Source: Hyphomicrobiales bacterium (GTDB lineage Bacteria > Pseudomonadota > Alphaproteobacteria > Rhizobiales > Aestuariivirgaceae). Taken from it: a stretch of 7,141 nt of DNA. The stretch is from positions 1-7,141 of the forward strand of contig JAMOMM010000451.1 of the NCBI GenBank assembly GCA_027067085.1, read 5' to 3'. Position 1 is the stretch's first letter. Each line of letters opens with the position of its first letter. A program made the position numbers and the translations under genes. The notes below the pieces were generated by a model, which worked only from the letters and a program-made list of their open reading frames with translations, was not told the DNA's origin and searched no databases. Below are positions 1 through 5,110 of this stretch, piece by piece.

Positions 1-284
1 ATACAGTTGCTAAAATGCAGGCAGACATTGGATCAGTAGTTAGTGAAACGGCAAATGTTGGTAGCACTGCTGTAGCGCTTGATATTGAGCCAGAAGCAGC
101 GCCTGCAACACGTCCAGACACACGAGCAAATAACGCCATCAAAACCAAAGCCGAACACCGCGCAGAAGCACGGATGAAAGGCTATGAAGGCGAAAACTGC
201 GGCGAATGCGGCAACTTCACCATGGTTCGCAATGGCACCTGCTTGAAGTGTGACACTTGTGGGTCCACGAGTGGCTGTAGTTAA
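1..284 (+). CDS. nrdJ: Class II (adenosylcobalamin-dependent) ribonucleotide reductase, C-terminal fragment
   Basis: The reading frame is already open at the left edge (first full codon at base 3) and stops with TAA at 282-284, so only the last 93 residues are present. The final 35 or so carry the cysteine-rich tail typical of B12-dependent ribonucleotide reductases: CGECGNFTMVRNGTCLKC followed by DTCGSTSGCS. In this family the enzyme reduces ribonucleotides to deoxyribonucleotides in the cytosol using a cobalamin-derived radical, independent of oxygen. The C-terminal cysteines are thought to pass electrons to the active site. The stretch before the tail (Ala/Pro/Thr-rich, then Lys/Arg-rich) looks like a flexible linker. 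A methionine at base 15 is internal, not a start. A strong terminator follows 29 bases after the stop, so this is the end of a transcript. The catalytic barrel lies outside the window; identification rests on the tail, which I recognise with good confidence. Confidence 0.9.
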   Translation, partial: TVAKMQADIGSVVSETANVGSTAVALDIEPEAAPATRPDTRANNAIKTKAEHRAEARMKGYEGENCGECGNFTMVRNGTCLKCDTCGSTSGCS

Positions 285-313
285 GGGCTGACGGCTTAAT
301 ACAAAAATTCAAC

Positions 314-341
314 CGGCGAGGATCATTTCCTCGCCGTTTTT
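314..341 (+). terminator. Rho-independent terminator of nrdJ
   Basis: A 9-bp perfect stem (CGGCGAGGA at 314-322 with TCCTCGCCG at 328-336) closes a 5-base loop and is followed directly by TTTTT (337-341). It ends the nrdJ transcript. Confidence 0.9.
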
Positions 342-383
342 GATTCTACGAGCATTTTGACCAGCCGATAGGCTCAGGCATAG

Positions 384-447
384 ATTGCGGCATTCGCCGC
401 AATGACGGGGTTGGGGTTGTTTTCACAATACTACCCCCTCTCCGTCA
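384..447. repeat. REP-like intergenic palindrome
   Basis: Two nested inverted repeats are visible. ATTGCGGC (384-391) pairs with GCCGCAAT (396-403) around a 4-base loop. TGACGG (403-408) pairs with CCGTCA (442-447), continued inward by GGGGT against ACCCC with two mismatched positions between. The surrounding wording (CTCAGGCATAGATTGC, GCAATGACGGGG, CCGTCATACC) resembles short palindromes found in many copies between genes in alphaproteobacteria. It is non-coding. It lies directly upstream of the GIY-YIG remnant at 466. Copy number elsewhere in the genome is not visible here. Confidence 0.6.
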
Positions 448-465
448 TACCAGTGAACTTAATGC

Positions 466-531
466 ATGAAACAGTTTTACGTTTACATTCTCGCTGGTAA
501 AAAGAACAGCACGGTTTCAGCTATAAAATAA
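466..531 (+). pseudogene. Remnant of a GIY-YIG nuclease gene (N-terminal codons only)
   Basis: An ATG at 466 opens a 21-codon frame that starts MKQFYVYIL and continues AGKKNST before a TAA at 529-531. Small GIY-YIG endonuclease-domain proteins of alphaproteobacteria commonly begin with nearly this sequence, followed by a Leu-Tyr-x-Gly-x-Thr segment. Here similarity ends around base 516, before the second half of the GIY-YIG motif, so no catalytic residues remain. I read it as a decayed or truncated gene rather than a working peptide. There is no convincing ribosome site before the ATG. The REP-like palindrome immediately upstream fits a unit of palindrome plus nuclease gene that has been deleted on the right. 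The match is short (about 15 residues), so a chance resemblance is possible. Confidence 0.5.
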
Positions 532-534
532 GAC

Positions 535-587
535 AAAAAAAGAACCGTAGCCACGTCTGGAGGGAATTGGGCGACGTGGGCTACGGT
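535..587 (-). terminator. Intrinsic terminator of the candidate small RNA
   Basis: On the minus strand ACCGTAGCC (587-579) pairs with GGCTACGGT (552-544), and ACGTC (577-573) pairs with GACGT (557-553), leaving one bulged base at 578. This gives a 14-bp stem with a 15-base loop, followed by TC and then seven T (541-535). No open reading frame ends just before it on that strand; aside from the candidate RNA it has no obvious client. The plus strand has no T run after the hairpin, so it should work in one direction only. Confidence 0.75.
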
Positions 588-684
588 CCAAGAAATAATC
601 AACGCTCATTCGTAAACGAAAAGTATTGGTTATTTAAGATGGTTGTTAAAAACCCTTGCGGATACTCAACAACCATTGACAGAC
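535..684 (-). ncRNA. Candidate small regulatory RNA, about 150 nt, minus strand
   Basis: Read on the minus strand, the region has the parts of a bacterial small RNA. Near the 5' end, ATGGTTGTT (676-668) pairs perfectly with AACAACCAT (647-639). The stem continues through G-U, A-U and G-U pairs, one U-U mismatch and four more pairs, capped by a GCAA (GNRA) tetraloop at 659-656. On the plus strand the G-U pairs become C-A mismatches, so the structure favours minus-strand transcription. A mostly unpaired A/U-rich linker follows, with a small TTCG-TTTA-CGAA hairpin at 620-609. The 3' end is a strong terminator hairpin (587-544) plus seven T. Its 15-base loop contains TTCCCTCC, complementary to a Shine-Dalgarno sequence. 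An FNR/FixK-type box lies upstream at 732-719, with an A/T-rich TTTAATAAA (699-691) where a -10 element would sit. Regulatory RNAs with exposed anti-Shine-Dalgarno loops are known in alphaproteobacteria; membership in a named family is not established here. The 5' end is inferred. Confidence 0.55.
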
Positions 685-718
685 AATCACTTTATTAAAG
701 CTTTCTCACATAACAACA

Positions 719-732
719 TTGATTAAGGTCAA
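719..732. promoter_or_regulatory. FNR/FixK-type binding site
   Basis: TTGAT-TAAG-GTCAA fits the TTGAY-N4-RTCAA pattern bound by FNR, FnrL and FixK regulators, which respond to low oxygen in alphaproteobacteria. Its centre (725.5) lies about 41 bases before the inferred start (near 684) of the minus-strand RNA, the usual place for direct activation. It also lies about 60 bases before a possible plus-strand start near 786 that would follow TATGCT (774-779), another position from which such regulators can activate. Alternatively, TTGATT (719-724) with ATAAAT (742-747), 17 bases apart, could be a plus-strand promoter that the bound protein would block. A CRP-like regulator cannot be excluded, and a 10-base match can arise by chance. 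Confidence 0.45.
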
Positions 733-820
733 CCCGTCAAAATAAATCTAAAATGGCAAGGTTTTATTCATTCTATGCTGATTTAATGGACTTATCTAAA
801 TACCTATAGGAGATAGACGA

Positions 821-1006
821 ATGGCCCGTAAATCTAAGAAAATCGCAGAAAAACCTGTCGCTCAAATCGTTTCAACAACGACTTTTGCAGATCGCAACGG
901 CAAAGTTTTTCATATGGATATAAAGACACGCCCTGCCCCAGTTGCAGGAAAAATCATTACGGCATCTAAAGATGGTCGCGTTAAATCAATTTCAGTTTCT
1001 CGTTAA
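821..1006 (+). CDS. Small basic protein of unknown function (61 residues)
   Basis: I do not recognise this protein. It is supported as a real gene by a good ribosome site (AGGAGA at 808-813, seven bases before the ATG), a clean stop at 1004-1006 and a strong terminator 25 bases later. It is strongly basic: about 14 Lys/Arg against four Asp/Glu, with the first eleven residues rich in Lys. There is no signal peptide, membrane segment or cysteine. The middle and end (VFHMDIKTRP, GKIITASKDG, RVKSISVSR) alternate polar and aliphatic residues in a way that suggests a few short beta strands. Charge and size would suit a nucleic-acid-binding or ribosome-associated protein, but that is a guess. It stands alone as a single-gene transcript, downstream of an FNR/FixK-type box that may influence it. 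Confidence 0.8.
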   Translation: MARKSKKIAEKPVAQIVSTTTFADRNGKVFHMDIKTRPAPVAGKIITASKDGRVKSISVSR

Positions 1007-1031
1007 ACGACTGATTCCACCTAAAAGCATT

Positions 1032-1066
1032 ACGGCCCCAAGTTTGACTTTGGGGCCGTTTTTTTT
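1032..1066 (+). terminator. Rho-independent terminator of the 61-residue gene
   Basis: ACGGCCCCAA (1032-1041) pairs with TTGGGGCCGT (1050-1059) around an 8-base loop, and eight T follow (1059-1066). The opposite strand lacks a comparable T run after the stem, so it is at best a weak stop for the convergent maeB transcript that ends at 1097. Confidence 0.92.
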
Positions 1067-1096
1067 GCGGGTTACTTTTGTAAGACACCTTCAGCT

Positions 1097-3430
1097 TTAT
1101 TCACGATCTTGGGCATCAACAGCGGCAATTGCCGTCATGTTGGTTATGCCGCGTGATGTTATTGACGGGGTTAGAATGTGGACAGGTTTTGCCGCCCCTA
1201 ATAAAATCGGCCCCACAGGTGTTGCGTTGCTCAGTGATCTCACCAATTGGAATGAAATATTTGCCGCATCTAAATTAGGCATCACAAATACATTTGCCTC
1301 ACCGCGCAGTTTTGAGAACGGGAACACGCGATCACGCACCTCTTCATTTAGTGCGGAATCAGCATGCATTTCCCCCTCGACTTGCAAGTCTGGCTCTTTG
1401 ATGTGCAAAATTTTCAATGCATCACGAACTTTTTGGGCACTTTGTGTTGTTGCTGAACCAAAACTGGAATGAGACAGCAGCGCAATTTTGGGTTCGATAT
1501 TAAATTGACGAACGGCGCGCGCAACCAGCATCGTTAATTCAGCCAGACTGTTGGCATCTGGATCAGATGTTACATAGGTATCAGCAAAGAAGTAAAACCC
1601 GCGTTTCATGATGACCATAGAAACAGTAGAAAAATCATTTACACCGTCAGCCAAGCCAATAACATCACGCACGACTTTTAAATGGCGAAAGAACCGTCCT
1701 TCCAATCCACACAGCATTGCATCGGCATCACCACGACAAACTGCAATTGAAGCAATGGCGGTGTTGTTGGTGCGGATCATGGTGCGAGCAAAGTCTGGTG
1801 TGATGCCTTTGCGCGCGGTTCGCTTTAACAACTCCGCCACATAATCACGATAGCGCGGATCATCTTGCGGATTGATGATCTCAAAATCAACGCCCGGTTT
1901 AATACTCAGACCAAAGCGCTCGACGCGTGATGCAATCACATCAGGGCGGCCGATCAAAATGGGAACGGCTACACGATCTTGCAGCACCGCTTCGGCAGCA
2001 CGCAGCACTCGCTCATCTTCGCCATCAGAATATACAATGCGTTTTAGGTTGGATTTGGCGCGTACAAAAATTTCTTTCATGACAAACCCAGAGCGGAAGA
2101 CGAAGCGATTGAGGCGTTCATCATAAGCTTTGAAATCTTCAATTGGTCGGCGCGCCACGCCCGTTTCCATTGCTGCTTTTGCAACGGCTGGCGCAATGCG
2201 CAAAATGAGCCGTTGGTCAAAAGGTGTTGGGATTAGGCTGTCAGCGCCAAACAAAAGCGCTTCGCCATCATAAGCTTTTGCGGCCACGTCAGAACTTGCT
2301 TCATGGGCCAATTGAGCAATCGCCATAGCGGCGGCTTTTTTCATTTCCTCATTGATCGCTGTTGCGCCAACATCAAGTGCACCGCGAAAGATATATGGAA
2401 AGCACAGCACGTTGTTCACTTGATTGGGGAAATCAGAACGGCCCGTGCAAATCATCGCATCAGGTTTTGCTTTGCGTGCCTCATCGGGCATAATTTCTGG
2501 ATTAGGGTTTGCCAATGCCATTATCAATGGCTTGTCAGCCATTTTGGCAACCATATCAGGCTTCAATACGCCCGCAGCAGAAAGTCCGACAAAAATGTCC
2601 GCGCCTTCTATAATTTCAGACAGAGTGCGTTTGTCGGTTTTTTGGGCATAGACAGCCATCCAACGGTGCATGTTTTCTTTGCGGCCCTCATAAACAACGC
2701 CATCAATATCAGCAATCCAAACGTTCTCGCGTTTCACACCTAATGATACCAGCATGTTCAAGCAGGCAAGTGCGGCGGCACCAGCGCCTGATGCCACGAC
2801 TTTTACATCGCCAAGGTTTTTGCCTGCAATTTCCATAGCGTTCAACGCAGCAGCACCAACAATAATTGCCGTGCCGTGCTGGTCATCATGAAAGACCGGA
2901 ATTTTCATTTGTTCTTTAAGGCAAGCCTCAATTTCAAAGCATTCAGGCGCTTTAATATCTTCAAGGTTGATGCCGCCAAAGGTTGGCTCAAGCGCTGCAA
3001 CTACTGTGCAAAACCTGTCTTGGTCCGTCGCATCAACTTCAAGGTCAAAGACATCAATGCCCGCGAACTTTTTAAACAGCACCGCCTTACCTTCCATCAC
3101 TGGTTTTGATGCCAGCGGGCCAATATTGCCTAATCCCAACACCGCCGTACCATTAGTAATAACGCCAACGAGATTTGCGCGCGCGGTAACAGTATCTGCC
3201 TCATCGGGGTTTTCAACGATGACATCACAAGCAGCGGCAACGCCAGGTGAATAAGCCAGCGCCAAATCGCGTTGATTGGACAAAGGTTTGATGGCAGAAA
3301 TTTCTAACTTACCGGGGATGGGAAACCGATGATAATGAAGGGCGGCTTCGCGCAAATCATCTTTAGTTTCTAAAGCACTTTGCGAAGTGCCTTGATCTGA
3401 TGGAGTTTGCGTAGAATCGTCTTTTGGCAT
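1097..3430 (-). CDS. maeB: Malic enzyme with C-terminal phosphotransacetylase-like domain
   Basis: This cytosolic enzyme oxidatively decarboxylates malate to pyruvate with reduction of NAD(P), linking the TCA cycle to pyruvate and acetyl-CoA supply. The product has 777 residues, close to the 760-770 usual for the fused type (E. coli MaeB, rhizobial DME and TME). The malic enzyme part spans about residues 30-430: YSPGV with the catalytic Tyr60, GKAVLFKKFAG with the likely catalytic Lys115, metal ligands Glu157, Asp158 and Asp183 (in HDDQHGTA), and a Rossmann loop GAGAAA (215-220). Residues from about 448 to the end form the phosphotransacetylase-like domain (VYSDGEDERVLRAA), which in rhizobial homologues is regulatory or structural rather than an active transferase. 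The ATG is supported by AGGGAG (3439-3444) eight bases upstream. The first 25 residues are a polar, Ser/Thr/Gln/Asp-rich extension. Cofactor preference (NAD or NADP) cannot be settled by eye. It is transcribed alone, divergent from the exported protein at 3659. Confidence 0.95.
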   Translation of the reverse strand: MPKDDSTQTPSDQGTSQSALETKDDLREAALHYHRFPIPGKLEISAIKPLSNQRDLALAYSPGVAAACDVIVENPDEADTVTARANLVGVITNGTAVLGLGNIGPLASKPVMEGKAVLFKKFAGIDVFDLEVDATDQDRFCTVVAALEPTFGGINLEDIKAPECFEIEACLKEQMKIPVFHDDQHGTAIIVGAAALNAMEIAGKNLGDVKVVASGAGAAALACLNMLVSLGVKRENVWIADIDGVVYEGRKENMHRWMAVYAQKTDKRTLSEIIEGADIFVGLSAAGVLKPDMVAKMADKPLIMALANPNPEIMPDEARKAKPDAMICTGRSDFPNQVNNVLCFPYIFRGALDVGATAINEEMKKAAAMAIAQLAHEASSDVAAKAYDGEALLFGADSLIPTPFDQRLILRIAPAVAKAAMETGVARRPIEDFKAYDERLNRFVFRSGFVMKEIFVRAKSNLKRIVYSDGEDERVLRAAEAVLQDRVAVPILIGRPDVIASRVERFGLSIKPGVDFEIINPQDDPRYRDYVAELLKRTARKGITPDFARTMIRTNNTAIASIAVCRGDADAMLCGLEGRFFRHLKVVRDVIGLADGVNDFSTVSMVIMKRGFYFFADTYVTSDPDANSLAELTMLVARAVRQFNIEPKIALLSHSSFGSATTQSAQKVRDALKILHIKEPDLQVEGEMHADSALNEEVRDRVFPFSKLRGEANVFVMPNLDAANISFQLVRSLSNATPVGPILLGAAKPVHILTPSITSRGITNMTAIAAVDAQDRE

Positions 3431-3577
3431 GTGACCAGCTCCCTGTTGTCACGATTGAGGGGAATAGTGAGGGACGTGTTTTTATTATTTGTTTTTGTGG
3501 AAATAACACAGAGGTAAGATTTGTGAAACCTAAAAACTACACAAAACTTGCCAAATCACCCAATAATGGCCACAGTC

Positions 3578-3606
3578 TTGACCAACTACTTACCCAAGGT
3601 CATTTT
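3578..3606 (+). promoter_or_regulatory. Possible promoter of the exported-protein gene
   Basis: TTGACC (3578-3583) and CATTTT (3601-3606) are 17 bases apart, about 50 bases before the ATG at 3659. The -35 element is good and the -10 element is poor. TGACC (3579-3583) and GGTCA (3598-3602) also form an inverted repeat across the element, which could be an operator or chance. The remainder of the 228-base divergent gap (3431-3658) must hold the maeB promoter on the other strand; I see no convincing match for it. Confidence 0.35.
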
Positions 3607-3658
3607 TTAACCACTTGAATTTTTAAAACCTCTCAATCAATCACATAGGTAACACTTT

Positions 3659-4873
3659 ATGAAACAGAGATTACAGCTTCTTATTATCGTTTTCTTTTCA
3701 TTGGTCGCGATGCCCTTTGCGGCTCACGCAGCCGATACACCACCTGCAGTTCAGGCCTTTCTTGATGCTCTAAAGCGTCAATACAATCAAGCTGGTGGCG
3801 AAGTTACACCAAGTTTTGGCGATATGGTTCCAGATGGAAGTGGTGGCGCGACAATCACGAATATTGAAAGCACTTTTGTTCAAGAAGAATTTAAGGGTGG
3901 TTTTAAAATCAGCAAAGTCGTTTTGTCTGGTGCCTCTAAAAATGACAATGGCACGTGGTCATTTAAAAGCATCAATCTCGAAAATGCTGAATTTGCGGCA
4001 ACGATCCCCGATGTTGGCCCTATTATTATCACGATCCCATCAGCAACAACAACTAACGTTCATTTGTTGCCGACAACATATGCCGACGGCCTAGATTACT
4101 CTGTCCTGCTTGGCACTGTTGTGTATGAAAAAAGCAACGTACCTATTGTCGAGTTTACTGTTGCTGGCCAAACGTTTAATGCCAAAAACTTTTCAGCAAA
4201 CTGGAAAGGCGACCCAACAACTGGTTTTGGTATCTGGACCACTAAAATGGATAGCCTTGTTATTCCCGTGGACGCAATTCCAAATGCTAAGTTCCAAAAA
4301 GACATGAAAGAAACCTTTGGTTTTGACCAGTTTAATCTAAGCTTAGATGGAAACTTTGCCATTAAGGGTGCTAACAAAAAATTAGACCTTGCTTATGCTC
4401 TACGTTTCACAGGAAAGAAAATTGGCAGTTTTGATTTTGCATTTGCTGCTCAAGATATTCCAGGGCAACTCCTTGCTGTCTTAAAAGACGTTCAAGCAGG
4501 TGGTGAACCTAATATGGGGAAATTGATGCCGCTTCTTATTGGTATTAAGCTTTCACATTTCAAAATTGGTTTTGTTGATGATACAATCACTCATAAAGCG
4601 CTTGACTTTGCAGCTAAGAAGCAAGGCACAACACGTGATGCTCTAACAGCCAATGGTGCTGCCATGCTGCAAATTGGCCTTGGTCAGATAAGAGCGCCTG
4701 AGTTTACGAAGAGCGTTATTGCCGCTTACAATGCTTTCATCAAAGATCCTAAAAACATCACTCTTGAAGCAAAGCCAGCCAGCCCTGTTATTCTTGCCTC
4801 TTTGATGGGTATGATGGGTTCTCCCGCTGCGATTATTCAAGTTCTTGGTGTATCGGTTAAATCAAACCAATAA
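3659..4873 (+). CDS. Exported protein of unknown function (404 residues)
   Basis: The N-terminus is a classic Sec signal peptide: basic MKQR, a hydrophobic core (LLIIVFFSLVAMPFA) and a likely cleavage site after AHA at residue 24, so the mature protein should be periplasmic or outer-membrane associated. There is no lipobox cysteine. Mature residues begin with a helical stretch (PAVQAFLDALKRQY), then a long region rich in alternating beta-strand patterns (GGATITNIE, FKISKVVLSG, WSFKSINLENAEF, FNLSLDGNFAIKG). The last 60 residues contain DPKNITLEAKPASPV and a Met/Gly-rich LMGMMG segment. This resembles uncharacterised exported proteins of alphaproteobacteria, and the layered strands recall lipid-transfer or AsmA-like folds, but I cannot name a family. 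The ribosome site is weak (AGG at 3647-3649, eight bases before the ATG); no better start exists nearby and the signal peptide supports this one. It is a single-gene unit ended by the terminator at 4892. Confidence 0.85.
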   Translation: MKQRLQLLIIVFFSLVAMPFAAHAADTPPAVQAFLDALKRQYNQAGGEVTPSFGDMVPDGSGGATITNIESTFVQEEFKGGFKISKVVLSGASKNDNGTWSFKSINLENAEFAATIPDVGPIIITIPSATTTNVHLLPTTYADGLDYSVLLGTVVYEKSNVPIVEFTVAGQTFNAKNFSANWKGDPTTGFGIWTTKMDSLVIPVDAIPNAKFQKDMKETFGFDQFNLSLDGNFAIKGANKKLDLAYALRFTGKKIGSFDFAFAAQDIPGQLLAVLKDVQAGGEPNMGKLMPLLIGIKLSHFKIGFVDDTITHKALDFAAKKQGTTRDALTANGAAMLQIGLGQIRAPEFTKSVIAAYNAFIKDPKNITLEAKPASPVILASLMGMMGSPAAIIQVLGVSVKSNQ

Positions 4874-4891
4874 TTCCAACGCAACACAAAT

Positions 4892-4925
4892 AAAAAAGGC
4901 GGGTCATATGCGACCCGCCTTTTTT
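4892..4925. terminator. Bidirectional rho-independent terminator
   Basis: GGCGGGTC (4898-4905) pairs with GACCCGCC (4912-4919) around a 6-base loop, and the stem is extended by AAAAAA on the left against TTTTTT on the right. Both strands therefore present a G/C stem followed by at least six T. It ends the 404-residue gene on the plus strand and can catch read-through from aspS on the minus strand. Confidence 0.92.
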
Positions 4926-4936
4926 GTATCTGAAGA

Positions 4937-5003
4937 TTAGAAACGTTCTGATTTACATTGAACCAGAACGAGCCGCTTAAAGTGTTGATAATCTTACGCT
5001 TCA
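4937..5003 (+). repeat. 67-base intergenic repeat, copy A (downstream of aspS)
   Basis: This stretch matches 7023-7089 in the same orientation at 59 of 67 positions by hand count. It contains an inverted repeat, CGTTCTGATT (4944-4953) with AACCAGAACG (4961-4970), with a single mismatch. It is non-coding and lies between the terminator at 4892 and the end of aspS. Such hairpin-bearing dispersed elements are common between genes in Rhizobiales. Confidence 0.8.
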
Positions 5004-5031
5004 CTCAACCCATAACCCTGCGTCCGTTATA

Positions 5032-5061
5032 TTCGGACTTGATCCGAAAATGACGATCAAG
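5032..5061. repeat. Short palindrome, probable REP remnant
   Basis: TTCGGA (5032-5037) pairs with TCCGAA (5043-5048) around CTTGA, the core of the widespread alphaproteobacterial palindrome built on CGGACTTGATCCG. CTTGATC (5038-5044) can instead pair with GATCAAG (5055-5061), so the two hairpins exclude each other. Arms are shorter than in typical complete copies, hence remnant. Confidence 0.5.
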
Positions 5062-5062
5062 G

Positions 5063-5090
5063 AAAGCGGGGTATAACGCCCCCCTTTTTT
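5063..5090 (+). terminator. Possible terminator between convergent genes
   Basis: AAAG and GGGG (5063-5066, 5068-5071) pair with CCCC and CTTT (5079-5082, 5084-5087), with one C-C mismatch, followed by T to 5090. On the plus strand this looks like an intrinsic terminator, although no plus-strand gene ends just before it. On the minus strand it lies about 20 bases beyond the aspS stop but has only a short T run (TTT), so it would be a weak stop for aspS. Confidence 0.5.
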
Positions 5091-5110
5091 GCATTTGGTG
5101 GTTGGGCGAA

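Noticed and set aside
384..447. CRISPR or tandem repeat array
   Set aside because: The palindromes are single copies without regular spacers; no array structure exists anywhere in the window.
676..681. Plus-strand TTGACA as a promoter for the 61-residue gene
   Set aside because: At 16-18 bases downstream there is only AAGCTTT, a poor -10 element, and the site falls inside the hairpin region of the minus-strand RNA.
942..1472. 176-codon plus-strand open frame
   Set aside because: It starts inside the 61-residue gene, crosses that gene's terminator and runs antisense through the end of maeB. Low-complexity, implausible protein and no ribosome site.
3424..3618. 64-codon plus-strand open frame in the maeB upstream gap
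   Set aside because: It begins opposite the maeB start codon, covers the region needed for both divergent promoters, and shows no ribosome site or recognisable sequence.
5038..5061. TTGAT...ATCAA as a second FNR-type box
   Set aside because: The half-sites are separated by 12 bases rather than four; the pairing is better explained by a hairpin.
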